Of a DNA stretch of 64,000 bases, positions 13,494 through 24,769 are shown piece by piece. Under the pieces are notes generated by a model. The model searched no databases, was not told the origin of the DNA, and saw only the letters and a list, made by a program, of their open reading frames with translations. The stretch is from Spisula solida (Eukaryota; Mollusca; Bivalvia; Venerida; Mactridae): the NCBI GenBank assembly GCA_947247005.1, contig OX365954.1, positions 5,224,001-5,288,000 of the forward strand, written 5' to 3'. Each line of letters opens with the position of its first letter. The stretch's first letter is position 1. A program made the position numbers and the translations under genes.

Positions 13494-13945
13494 GGACTGC
13501 CAACTTTGTTGGGCCGCTGGATCGCTAGGCCGCTAGGCCGCTAGGCCGCTGGGCCGCTAGGCCGCTAGGCTGCTAGGCCGCTAGGCCGCCAACTTCACAA
13601 TTTTTTTTTTTTTTTTTTGGACTGCCAACTTTGTTGGGCCGCTAGGCCGCTAGGCTGCTAGGCCGCCAACTTCACGCTGCTAGGCCGCTAGGCCGCTAGG
13701 CTGCTAGGCCGCCAACTTCACGCTGCTAGGCCGCTAGGCTGCTAGGCCGCCAACTTCACGCTGCTAGGCCGCTAGGCCGCCAACTTCACGCTGCTAGGCC
13801 GCTAGGCTGCTAGGCCGCCAACTTCACGCTGCTAGGCCGCTAGGCTGCTAGGCCGCCAACTTCACGCTGCTAGGCCGCTAGGCCGCTAGGCCGCCAACTT
13901 CACGCTGTTAGGCCGCTAGGCCGCTAGCCTGCCAACTTCACGAAC
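11729..13945. repeat. Hierarchical minisatellite (9-bp GCTAGGCCG in ~115-130-bp units)
   Basis: About 15 higher-order units, each with the order: TTGGACTGCCAACTTTGTTG, a GGCCGCTGGATCGCTAGG block, 6-10 copies of the 9-mer GCTAGGCCG (variants GCTGGGCCG, GCTAGGCTG), CCGCCAACTTCACAA, then a T run of variable length (about 10-30). From about 13640 the array collapses into eight or so short units of about 35-50 bp ending CCGCCAACTTCACGCTG. The first units (11729-11940) are more diverged. Nothing coding is present. Confidence 0.95.
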
Positions 13946-15834
13946 ATGTATAATGTTTATAGAGAATGGGAATTGAAATACTAGTATAAAATGTCGTGGT
14001 TGTTTATTCGTTACAGGTCTGTGAAGTTGACATGAAACGCTGTTATTATTAATTGGCACTAATAATAAATTATGCAGGGATGTATTTTGATATAATTAAT
14101 CTAAGCCGTTTTATTTTTGAAACAGGATGCGTTTAAAATGCCAGAAGTTAAAAATGAAACGACCAACTTCCGCAATTTAAGGTATTATTGTTACTCAACC
14201 TATAACGTACACTCATAACGCATTTACATGTCACCGTCTTGTCATGGTAGCAATTAATAAAGTACAACCGCATTTAAAAATACAAACACATGTTTGTTCA
14301 TACTAGTCACAAAAACATTTAAAGCAATTTGTTGTATGTTTATCTGCGGATAAAAACACTGGGCATGTGGTTGACAAGGAAGTGGTTGTGTTTATCACGT
14401 GCAAGGTAGTTTAAGAGTGGTTTAATTAAGACGAATTAACTTAAAACTGCAATACATGTTGATACAATTTGTGTAGGTACGTAAGAAAACCTTACATTTT
14501 AAAATTGCGTGTAGGTCTCTATCAAGAAAATTGATTTATATTCAAACTGGTCAACACGCTGTTTTCTGGGATACCCTTATTTACATCAAGATACTGCTGC
14601 CTTCATTCATCGAATAAATAACTAACTACCAGAAGACAACACTTGAAATGCAGTTCGGGAGGTTGAAAAATTGCCTGACCGCTTTGATATAAATAGATAA
14701 TAACAAATCGGACTAGGAAGGCAGCACTCAACAGAACCAGCATGCAGAGTTGTATACGGAAAAAAACGTTCATTCTTATTAGAGGAACATACATGGTTTT
14801 TGTTGATGAACCCGAGCGCGAAATAAAAATCACTACAATCAAGAAATTTCATTGTAGGTAATGAATTTTGAAATATTAAATACACGAAATCACGGTCCAA
14901 CGAATTAAACTCTTTTACCGGTAAAATTCACGATTTGTATGCCCATGAATGTAAATGAGTGCACAGTAGTTGAAATAATGAGTAGCATTGTGATACGTAT
15001 ATGATAAATCGGTGTGAAGAAAACAGACGGTCGCGTGGTGTGACTCACGGAAATTCTGGTTAAAGCAACTAAAACCGCAATACACAATCAAGTCATGTGA
15101 CATGATTGTATAGTACGTCACGAGGAAATGAAAACCCACAATGACAACATTGGCTCTGATATTGTATGTACAGAAAACACCGTATTACCTTATTTCAAGA
15201 TCGCCTCAATAAAAAGACCATCTCCAAATTATAAGCACAAATGCATGTGTTTGGTATGCGTTTAGTTTACCTTAATACTAAGACCACCTCAATATGAAAT
15301 AATCACCTGTCTGCCCCCACGCAGGTCTTTATATTGAGGTTTTACTTTGTAGAATGAAAATTCCATTGTAAATGTTTTGTGTGCTTTAATGAACACCATC
15401 GTTTGTTTTAGATAACTGAAAATAACAACACATAGTGAACGTGATCAAACATCCACAGTCCATGAACCGTCGATACATCAGTGCACGTGATGAAGATGTT
15501 GAGAACACCTGTCAACGTATGACGTCACTATGAAATGATTACCCCGTATGTAAATTATTATTATTATTATTATTATCATTATTATTATCATTATTATTGT
15601 CAATAAATCAATGGCAATAACTCAAAAGAAAATAAAAACAACTTGACCGGCATCATCACAGTATAGTTGTTCATATTTATTTTAAGTTTCATGAAATTCT
15701 ACCCGCTAGTTATTAGATGAAATTAGTCAATAAACCAAGGGCAGTACAAAGGCAGTAACTCTAAGGAAAATTGACCAAATTGAATAAACAAGTGTGCTAA
15801 GATGGCCCTGTATCCCTCACCTGTGCACATTGAA
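13946..15834. other. No gene recognised; ATT microsatellite inside
   Basis: Non-coding. An imperfect (ATT)n tract lies at 15554-15600. Overlapping minus-strand frames at 14603-15139 have no domain, and I found no splice pattern linking them. Confidence 0.45.
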
Positions 15835-16345
15835 CTAGAAGAACCATATTCAAACAGGACCTTGATTGTGTTGCCATGATTCTGCATGGATTTCAATTGT
15901 TTAGCTATTCATAGAATGGAGCACTCAAGAAATATTGTTACCAAGTTGTGATGAAATCCAGTCTGCAGATAAAAGTCTTCACTATTTATATATAGGGGTA
16001 AACGAGCCCCATCCACTGACGGCCATGTTTTTAGACGAATCATGACAAAAATGTCAATTTTGTAAGAGGGTAACCTAACAAGTATTTCTGTAAAATTATT
16101 TTGAAATCTGGCCAGTGGTTGATTACATATGGGGTTTTAAAAGTTTTTTCCAATCGGTTGCCATGGCAACCAGAGTTATTTATAGATTTCAATTCTTTTA
16201 GCTATTTTTATAGAGGATTAGCAAATGAACATTGTTAATAATTCATAATGAAATTCAACCAGTAGTTTTAGAAGAAGATTTTTAAAGACTTAACTATTTA
16301 TATATAGGGGGAAATGAGCCCTACCCACTGGCGGCCATGTTTTTT
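15835..16345. repeat. Two ~300-bp tandem units of a dispersed repeat
   Basis: Two similar units share TTTAGCTATT, AAATATTGTTA/GAACATTGTTA, ACTATTTATATATAGGGG and GCGGCCATGTTTTT-like words at about 300-bp spacing. The second unit is preceded by the perfect palindrome GGTTGCCATGGCAACC (16156-16171), an X-box-like sequence. Confidence 0.55.
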
Positions 16346-16354
16346 TGACAAATC

Positions 16355-16512
16355 TCTATTTAAAGGCCTAGTCTCTATTTAAAAGTCCAGCCTTTATTTA
16401 AATGTACAGCCTCTACTAGTATTTAAAAGTACAGTCCTATTTAAAAACCCTGCCTTTATTTAAAGGTCCAGCCTCTATTGAAAAGTCTAGCCTCTATTTA
16501 AAAGTCCAGTCA
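16355..16512. repeat. ~19-20-bp tandem repeat (CTATTTAAAAGTCCAGCCT)
   Basis: About eight imperfect copies of a 19-20-bp unit alternate a TATTTAAA core with a (G/A)TCCAGCCT core. No coding potential. Confidence 0.8.
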
Positions 16513-18794
16513 ATTAGGGTTATTATGAGATACGTACTTTTTGAGAACAAAAACTTCATTCCTATTATATCAGGCACAATACCGGTGAATACATGGTAAG
16601 GTTTTATTTAAAGCATCGGGTGACTCGTCGAACAGCCATATCAGAACATGTTCGAACATTTGACCCCTCTCCGATTGATAAACCAACATACAAGTTGTCG
16701 ACTTACTTCAAACTACCACTATGGAAATATTATGACTTAACCTCGTATATCACCGCCCAATCTTGCACAGACGCATGCTCTTATTATTTAAAATATGCAC
16801 AAATTAAATGCTAATATCTATTTAGACGTCAGATTGTGTTAAAACGGTAATGTATTATGCATATGCTGTCTTCTTGTCGAGAATGTCTATGTGTATGCTA
16901 AATCTTGTCTTCATTTAGAGGAACTATATATACAATACTTATTATGCAATGCATTATCATTGTAGCACAAAATATATTTTACAAAGTGTTTTCTCGCATT
17001 CATTTGATTTTCGAAAATTAATTAAAATGGTTATATCTAGAGTCTAGTTACTTATGGTCAAAGACACTACAACAAATATCGATTATATCATACTACATTT
17101 TAAACTGTAAATGTACTGTTATACTATTTATGTCAACTTTTTTTGTGAACTGTAATTCATTTTATCCTAGTTTTAATGTGATAATTACTCGTGATTTAAC
17201 AGTCTTTCAACATTAATTACTATATAAGTCCATGAATTTGTAATTTATCTCATTGGTCCTAACCAGTTGAAATCCTCTGATTTTATCGCTATTCTCAGAG
17301 AATTTTGGATGAGATAATATCTCAACGAGACAGGAGTAAAAACCGAGTAATCCGTCTGACCGGATCGATGTGCAAGTAAGAGTTAGTATGGGAGATAATT
17401 CAGTAATATCCCTAATTGAGGCTTCAAAAACGTATTACTAACGGATGAATTATAAATATTCGCCGTAACGAAAACCATTCGTCCAGTCTAGTTGATGAAC
17501 CATTTTTAGATGACCCAGTGTATACACTGTGTGCATACCATAAAACATCTCCGCTTTACGATAGCCTAGGGCTGTATGACAAACGATGATAGCAATTACA
17601 AGTTCATATTGGCGTTATAATGGACACATCGACGGTCAATAACGGACAAAACTATATGTATATGTGTCCTGATTTAGTTATTTGGTGACAAGATGGGCTG
17701 GACATGCTAATATTGTCGATAAATAACCATAAACTAAAATACATATCCTTCATATTCCTGTCAAAGGCAGTAAGGTGGTGCATGCCATGGCGAGTCGGGT
17801 TCAACATGGCAACGTTAGTCTCGTTGTAGCTAGAAAACACTTGTATTCCCTCAATAAAAATTAAGCGTTGCATGTGTGGCCTTAGAAATAAAAAATATAT
17901 ATGAGCCGTTCTCCAGGAAAACAGGACTGAATGACATTATATATTTACGTAATAAGGTTTAGAACATGCTTTGAATTGCTTCGAAAAGTTTACCTGACGA
18001 ATTTATCAAATATTCTATTTGTGAATGATGGAAAACATGTTTTAGTCGATTTCTTAAACATGGCGGAAGTGGTACCGTGGTACCGTCTGTTTCAGACGGA
18101 ACTAAGTAATTGTGACTATATAAGACAGGCGATCTGTAAGCTTCGTCAATTTTGTGTGGTTGAAGTCGTGAAGTGTCTAACATTCAAGATCGTTCATAGG
18201 CCTTAGTTAATTACGTAGATCGATATACATGTTATTTCTGTCAAGATACTAATTAACCGACGTAATTGCCGCTCTATATGCATGTACTGTATTAGATATT
18301 GACCAAATCGGTCAGACGTATGATGAATCGCAATACATTTGTCATTTAATATGAAGTCTGTGTGACTATAAATACTAATGTGATTAGTACATGCTATAAC
18401 AAAATGATATTATTCTTGTACATTGTATAATGGTCACAAATAAATCTAGAATCTATTAGTTGAAAAAAGAAGAAAGACAAAAAGGCAGTTACCCTTTAAC
18501 TCCTTTAATCCAGTTCCCTACATGGTCCATATAGCACACTAGCTATATGGTGTATATTTATTTCAAAATAGCTTGTTGTCGCGCATAATATCGAGTCTAC
18601 ATGAAGCTAAGTAAATGCGTCAAAATGCTTTCTGCATGAAAATTGGGTAGCTTTGCAAATCTGTGTCTACGTGGAATACGGAGATTTGAAGTTATTCAGC
18701 GATTCGGAACACCTCGTACTGAATGGAGATTGGTCCAAGTTATTGTGGTTGCCGTTTCTCTGAATGTTTAGTATCATATATAATTTATTTCTAA
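16513..18794. other. No gene recognised
   Basis: AT-rich sequence. Around 18058 there is a good start context (AACATGGCGGAAG) and a TATATAAG word near 18117, but no conserved product or exon structure follows. Confidence 0.4.
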
Positions 18795-18943
18795 CGAAAT
18801 AGCATTGGGCAACAGGTTTGGCCTATATTAGCCCTTTCCTTACAAGGTACATATTATACAATTTATAAATAATCGACAAATATATAATTTTATAGCAAGG
18901 AGAATGCTAATATAGGTCAAGCATTTTGCCCAATCCTATTTCG
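18795..18943. mobile_element. 149-bp foldback MITE with TAA duplication
   Basis: Two arms of about 52 bp (18795-18848 and 18892-18943) are inverted copies, at about 80% identity by eye, starting CGAAATAGNATTGGGCAA. A loop of about 45 bp separates them. TAA lies immediately outside both ends (18792-18794, 18944-18946). Confidence 0.7.
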
Positions 18944-18946
18944 TAA

Positions 18947-21436
18947 GAACATTTTTGTTTGAAACAGAAAAGCGAAAAGAAAATGAAAACAGAATAGTCA
19001 ACATACACTAGGATAGGAAGAGAGAGGGGGTGAGGGGATGGAGAATGTTCCGAATATTGTGATGAATGATGTTACAGCTGTTTATATGTGACCTAATGCA
19101 CTGAATATATGTAACTAAGTATATCATGCATAGCATACATCATCATTAATGAATGTTTATATTAACCATTCATCAAACTGTACCCACCATACGTACATAA
19201 ATACCATCTGTACCATTCTCGGTATTTCAATTCATTCGAAATTTAAGGCCCTCAGTTTATACCAGTACTGTAATTCATGTAAATGTATGCTGGAGCCCGT
19301 TGCCTAACTAAGGCGCTTTCGAGCATTAGCTACGTCTATGCAACGTCATGTGCTGACCGATAGCATAAACCGTTGCTTGAAGAACTTTGCTAGGCGAGCG
19401 CTACCGAGCGCTTTCTCATGCAACGGACCGATGGTCGCGTTATTGCCGTAGAATATCCGTTTGTTGTTTGTCTAGCTATCATTTATCTATTACTAAAACT
19501 GATTTGGAAAAATAACATGAGCAATTTAAGTTATTATACATTATTATACAATGGAAACTGGCGTCGCAAACCTTTACATTACAGAATGGTATAATTATGT
19601 CGATCGTTTGTTGCTCATCCACGTATTCACCATTTATTGTGTATTGTGCTATGTCTCACATTAAAATTCTTTCACTGAGATACCTATACAATAATTATAA
19701 ACAAAGGACTCTTGTTTGCTGTGATTTCAGTAACTATTTTTAACATAGTATACGGTGTGTATGCAGCTATCTAACAAAACTGTACGCAAGACATTGTCCA
19801 TCTGTACGATTTATCTACATTTGTATATATCATTCAGCTAGTTTGTGCGTATATTTGAAGCTTTGTAGTTGTACACATTGGTTACTCTTTGCCCACCTTC
19901 ATTGAATAAAGGTTTTAATTACATGAAGTATCTGCTTTGTATTGACATTTTGATAATGGTTAAGTCGATTCTATGCACGTTTTCATTGAATAATATATTC
20001 TCATGACGTGTGAAACTGTTGTATGATATTGTAATTCCATTGAAAACCAAGTAGCCACATTTAGTCGCACCATGGCTTGATACCTATTGTTTTTCTCAAC
20101 AAATATATAAACCGGTGATATATTAACCGGCATTTGTTTTATTTGTGTGCGGATGTATTCAAACGTCATGTGTAATTTTGTATGATAAATAGTGATCTCC
20201 GTACGAACGTTGTCCAGTCCCTCAAGCGTAGGTGATTATTAACATGATAAAAGTTTTAATGTTTAAAACGATGAATATTCATCAATATTACCTAGTACCT
20301 ACTGAATTGCTTATGGATAATAATAGCATAATACTTAAAACCCATGACGGTGTTTATTTTATTTCTTATAATAAACTTCCTTACAAAGTCTTAAAGTGGA
20401 AACATGGAAAAAAGCTTGTTTGGTTTTTGACCTATTCATGGATAGATAGCTCAGAATATTTAACATGGAATCCTTGAATAGCCATGCTTATCCATTGTCC
20501 AATCAGAGTTGTTATCACCAAAGGCACGTATGTGCCGTGTTTGTAAATAATGATCAGATCTCTATATTAAAAGTAAAAAAAAACTAATCAAATCATGCTA
20601 ACAGTACAATAATGAAAACACACGAGGATTAATTAGCGCCAAGTCAAATGTTCAGTACTATAATAATGAGGTAAAATTATACAATAGATAGAAATAATAC
20701 CTGTACACATAAAGCGGCCAATGAGAATAACACCAACTTATCCATTCCGCTGTTAAACGTTGTTTCCACCGATCCGAACAAGTGATGTTTGTAATTCTGG
20801 TCGGATATAACACCAAATAAATACTTCCTAACAACAAGCCTAGTTAACCAGTGTTAACTATTAATGTAGACACGGCACTCCTGTTTTAGAGATTATAAAT
20901 CCGCTTTTATCACAAATCATTAAAACCCACGAAATTTAAACATAATATTCTCCGAACACTCCGCTAAATGATTGATACGTAGAAACATAAAGACTATAAG
21001 ATCTGAATCACTTACAACTTAATGAATCAAAATGTGTCAAGGTATAGTATCAGGCGAATCTGACGTACGAAACAAACAGATTCACTACACCGTGACGATA
21101 ACGATTGTCGCTTGTCATCATTCGTGTGGGATTAAACCGTCACCCAGCATGGTAAGACGTAACCAGTTATCTCATTCTGGGATGGTAGTCTGGTACCCAA
21201 CATGCCTTACTCAAACGTAAATCAAAACTTTTTGTTGTACCAAAAGTTTCCGGTCGATAAACAATATAAAAATTATGTACATGTACTCGTATATATAATC
21301 TCGTTAGGATCTGGTGACAGTGACGTAGCCGTTTATGTATACACAGAAGATAACAACCATTCTCAGAATAGGCAGTGCGAATAAAGTATGTTAGTTTAAC
21401 ATTGAAATGATGCCTGTCCGTTTAAGCCTTTATAAT
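18947..21436. other. No gene recognised; possible small MITE at 19297-19427
   Basis: Mostly AT-rich. A short unit near 19297-19427 has CCGTTGC / GCAACGG ends followed by AAGGCGCTTTCGAGC-like inverted sequence, suggesting a small non-autonomous element. An 81-codon frame at 20232-20477 has no recognisable domain. Confidence 0.4.
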
Positions 21437-21740
21437 TGGTCTAAGTAAGTAAGTAAGTAAAGACTTTATTTAACGAGGCTACACATTTGGTTTCCCAATC
21501 TTCCATGTGGGCCTCAACATATATACATTTACAAATATACCAACATACATACATAAAAACAACTGGTAGCAACATAATAAATAAGAGCATTTAACATTAA
21601 AATTGACAAAAACTGCAAAATGCATAAGACCTTTCTTAAACCTCATATTTATTTTCCTGGTGAAACATATAGGGTAGTGGTCACTAAAGGATAGCACCGG
21701 CACCTCAGTGTATGTTATGTTGTGAGGATGGTTGGTGTAT
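21437..21740 (-). pseudogene. LINE remnant, 3' part: end of endonuclease domain plus 3' tail
   Basis: Minus strand. The start of this segment encodes the closing motif of an APE-type LINE endonuclease (SFSDHYPICF). The frame then runs into non-conserved sequence and a typical LINE 3' end with AATAAAG and a (TTAC)n tail (plus-strand TAAGTAAGTAAG at about 21443). No reverse transcriptase lies between endonuclease and tail, so this copy is internally deleted. It continues in the piece at 24431-24705; the LTR element between them split it. Confidence 0.7.
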
Positions 21741-22442
21741 TGTTGTGCCGTGCATAAGTGAGTTTATTTTGTGCAAACGTATAGGCCAATGCACATATTA
21801 AAACGTTTTAGTCATTTTTGTTTTATATTTTGATTTCCGGTAATTTTTCAGTCAGATTAAGATAATAGGTATCGACGCAAAATGGTTGACGTTTTAATCC
21901 GTGCATTTCTGTCCGATTGAAACGGATGGTGTTGTGACTTGTAAGTCATCAAACAATAGAAGGTGATAAAAGTGTTGATAGACCAATCTCTTCTGTAGCC
22001 GCTAGATCGGATTTTGTATCAATAAGTAATCATGAAGCCATTTTGTCATTATTTGCTCGCGGCTTAAGTTAATTTGAATTATGTGTGTAAAATACGGAAA
22101 TATAATTGGTTGATGCAAATTTGCACAATCTGTATGAAATCATTTGGTTGGTTAAAACAGTAGCCACGCCCTACTGGTGGACGTTCTGTAAAGGTTTTTG
22201 AGGTATTCGAACTTGGTTCTCCAAGCTGAACGTATCAATGGTTTTCCATTAGAATTCAATTACTCAGTTAATATTACATTTGTTTGGATTTTACCAACAT
22301 TGACTATATCTTGTTATTATATTATTGTTGATTGTGGACTTGTGAGAATTCTCACGCGCAAAATACAAAGTTTGGACATCCGAACAGTCGTTAGTTCTAC
22401 TTTATTCCAACAACGGTGAATGTCGGCAAACCGTGCATCACA
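21741..22442 (+). repeat. 5' LTR
   Basis: 702 bp, with TG...CA ends. It is nearly identical to the 3' LTR except for about 114 bp (roughly 22230-22343) that the 3' copy lacks. Confidence 0.85.
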
Positions 22443-22562
22443 TATGGTGGAGAATCCGGGTAGCGATATATTCAGTCTGGACTTTCACAGCTAAGCGAGT
22501 GTTGTACACTTGAGAATAATTTCCCCAACAGAAGAAACAGAAATATGTTTGGACATAATTGA

Positions 22563-23372
22563 CAGTGTAAAAAGTGTGGACATAATCATTTTGGACAGTG
22601 TCACGCGTGGAATAAAAAATGCAACCGTTGTCGAAGAATTGGGCATTTTTCTCGCATGTGCTCTTCTGTGAGGACAGTTCAAACAACAAAAACGTTTAAA
22701 ACAAAACAACGGGACCTAGAGCGCATGACAAATTTCATCAGACGAAAGACAGCAGAGTCGCTCCCATTCAACAGCATCGACAATGATGAACTCTCCACGT
22801 GTATTGATAAGCATCAAGCTATGAAAGATGAACATAGAGATCATATTCAAGACTTAGTAAGTATATGCGCAGATGTATATGAAGAAAAAAGCAAACTGAA
22901 AAAAGAGGTTTGTGAATTAAAATCCCAAGTACAAAACGAACAACGCCGTCGCCAAGCAGTAGAACAAGACAAAAACAGGATTGACTATGCTATTTCTAAA
23001 ATCAAATCACAGTTAGATGCGTTTTCTGTTCGAAATGCCGATCTTGCAGCCGAAAAATCAAAGTTGGTCGAGGAAAACATCACGTTGAATTCGAAAGTAC
23101 AACAGAGCGAAAAAGAAATTTCAAAAATCACTATACGTTTACTGGATGAAATTAACACGTTACGTGAACAAAAGATAGAAGATAAACGGGAAATTCAAGA
23201 ATTAAATACACAAATACAGCAGGAAGAATCAGCCAAGGAAATTGAATTAAATGAGTTAACACGTATAAATTCGCAACTGAATGTTAAAGTGAACACGTTG
23301 ACGGGTAAACAAAAGTATAATCAGGAAAATATTGGACGGAGCCGAACAAGACTTAATGCACATGTCTACTGA
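22563..23372 (+). CDS. Gag-like zinc-knuckle / coiled-coil protein, broken
   Basis: The open frame runs from just after a TGA (22560-22562) to the stop at 23370. It begins with two zinc knuckles (CKKCGHNHFGQC, then CNRCRRIGHFSRMC), followed by about 200 residues of Lys/Glu-rich heptad sequence consistent with a long coiled coil. The first ATG in frame (22656) lies inside the second knuckle, so the original start is either upstream across the TGA or joined by splicing. A further knuckle pair follows in another frame (23332-23565), implying a frameshift. CCHC knuckles suggest nucleic-acid binding, as in retrotransposon Gag, but no capsid region was recognised. Confidence 0.6.
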   Translation, partial: QCKKCGHNHFGQCHAWNKKCNRCRRIGHFSRMCSSVRTVQTTKTFKTKQRDLERMTNFIRRKTAESLPFNSIDNDELSTCIDKHQAMKDEHRDHIQDLVSICADVYEEKSKLKKEVCELKSQVQNEQRRRQAVEQDKNRIDYAISKIKSQLDAFSVRNADLAAEKSKLVEENITLNSKVQQSEKEISKITIRLLDEINTLREQKIEDKREIQELNTQIQQEESAKEIELNELTRINSQLNVKVNTLTGKQKYNQENIGRSRTRLNAHVY

Positions 23373-23565
23373 ATTAGCACCCTATATATCAGATTCTACT
23401 CAAGGTTACAAGTCAAGTTTCTTTTGTCAACAATGTGGAAGCAGTCAATTCCATGATAAGCGTTCCTGTCCCGCTGCCTTTCATAAATACCAAGGAAACT
23501 GTCGGTGCTGTACCAAACCAGGACATTTCACATTGATGTGCAGACAATTAGGACAGCGCTTTTAA
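23332..23565 (+). CDS. Second zinc-knuckle segment of the LTR element, shifted frame
   Basis: This frame overlaps the coiled-coil frame by about 41 nt in the +1 register. It encodes CQQCGSSQFHDKRSC and CRCCTKPGHFTLMC, again zinc-knuckle-like, and ends just after the second knuckle. It is probably the natural C-terminal part of the same protein, separated by a 1-nt indel near 23320-23335 or by programmed frameshifting. Mutation is the simpler explanation. Confidence 0.5.
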   Translation: MDGAEQDLMHMSTELAPYISDSTQGYKSSFFCQQCGSSQFHDKRSCPAAFHKYQGNCRCCTKPGHFTLMCRQLGQRF

Positions 23566-23842
23566 GTACTATGTTTTTATTGAAAAAGATTGAACTGAAA
23601 CTTGTTTAACTGTTATTGTCATCGAGTCATACTTATAGACAATATTACTAGTATAACTTATACTTTATGCTTTGTATTTAATATATGATTACATGTAGAA
23701 TAATTACATAATTGACAGATTAATTGAGTCATACAAATACAAAATGAACAGAGAATAGTAATTGATTTTTTTTGGTTTGGCTGAAATTCGTTACTTTATT
23801 TCAATTTTATAGGAATAAAATTAATTTAGAAGGAAGGGAATG
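23566..23842 (+). other. Internal 3' region of the LTR element
   Basis: AT-rich untranslated sequence ending in the polypurine tract at 23828-23840, adjacent to the 3' LTR. No coding potential. Confidence 0.6.
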
Positions 23843-24430
23843 TGTTGTGCCGTGCATAAGTGAGTTTATTTTGTGCAAACGTATAGGCCAATGCACATAT
23901 TAAAACGTTTTAGTCATTTTTGTTTTATATTTTGATTTCCGGTAATTTTTCAGTCAGATTAAGATAATAGGTATCGACGCAAAATGGTTGACGTTTTAAT
24001 CCGTGCATTTCTGTCCGATTGAAACGGATGGTGTTGTGACTTGTAAGTCATCAAACAATAGAAGGTGATAAAAGTGTTGATAGACCAATCTCTTCTGTAG
24101 CCGCTAGATCGGATTTTGTATCAATAAGTAATCATGAAGCCATTTTGTCATTATTTGCTCTCGGCTTAAGTTAATTTGAATTATGTGTGTAAAATACGGA
24201 AATATAATTGGTTGATGCAAATTTGCACAATCTGTATGAAACCATTTGGTTGGTTAAAACAGTAGCCACGCCCTACTGGTGGACGTTCTGTAAAGGTTTT
24301 GGAGGTATTCGAACTTGGTTCTCCAAGCTGTGAGAATTCTCACGCGCAAAATACAAAGTTTGGACATCCGAACAGTCGTTAGTTCTACTTTATTCCAACA
24401 ACGGTGAATGTCGGCAAACCGTGCATCACA
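23843..24430 (+). repeat. 3' LTR
   Basis: 588 bp, matching the 5' LTR apart from one deletion of about 114 bp and a few substitutions (for example GCTCGCGG versus GCTCTCGG). The high identity suggests a fairly young insertion with a later deletion. Confidence 0.85.
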
Positions 24431-24705
24431 GTATGCATGGTCAATGATAGTTGATGTTGATTGTTTAACTCTTGTGGGCTTTGTTATAATCTGTGATAGG
24501 TTATGTGAGTTTGTCAGATTGTTCCATTTCGAATTAATTGAAGAGTTGTCAATGAAGTTAAAATTAAAATCACCAAAAAGGATTGTTTCTTTGTTTTCAA
24601 TATAAATTTTTTCCAAATTATATTCTAAATTATCTATCCATGCTGTAGGAGATGATGGTGGTCTATAGACATATCCAACTATAAATGGCTTTTTTGTAAT
24701 TCATA
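24431..24705 (-). pseudogene. LINE remnant, 5' part: APE-type endonuclease domain
   Basis: On the minus strand the frame reads IVGYVYRPPSSP, then ILFGDFNFNF, then IIDHAY, the successive motifs of a non-LTR retrotransposon endonuclease (Asp/Asn active-site region in GDFN, Asp-His in IDH). The domain is open up to the LTR-element junction at 24431 and resumes in frame at 21736 after one 4-bp duplication copy is discounted. It appears 5'-truncated near 24705, where a stop precedes the frame. Confidence 0.75.
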
Positions 24706-24769
24706 TGAATATATTAATCAATGATACAGTGACCTGTGGGTTTGACCAGAAAGATAAGTAATACAATTA

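Larger units (their letters stand above)
21741..24430 (+). mobile_element. Non-autonomous LTR retrotransposon (zinc-knuckle protein only)
   Basis: Two direct repeats starting TGTTGTGCC and ending GCATCACA (21741-22442 and 23843-24430) flank a 1.4-kb interior. A primer-binding-site candidate TGGTGGAGAATCCGGG lies 2 bp after the 5' LTR (22445-22460). A polypurine tract AGAAGGAAGGGAA (23828-23840) sits just before the 3' LTR. The 4-bp duplication GTAT (21737-21740, 24431-24434) flanks the element. There is no protease, reverse transcriptase, RNase H or integrase, so it must rely on another element. The target is a LINE endonuclease frame. Confidence 0.85.

Noticed and set aside
11729..13945. CRISPR-like array
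   Set aside because: Units are contiguous without unique spacers; the internal order and T runs show a eukaryotic minisatellite.
17931..18206. 91-codon frame with good ATG context and nearby TATA-like word
   Set aside because: There is no recognisable domain, no splice sites linking it to other exons, and an equally open antisense frame.
22438..22709. Minus-strand frames of 72 and 83 codons
   Set aside because: They are antisense to the zinc-knuckle frame and mirror its Cys codons.
24254..24430. C-terminal extension of the LINE endonuclease frame
   Set aside because: These codons are in the 3' LTR of the inserted element, not in the LINE; the true continuation is at 21736 and below.
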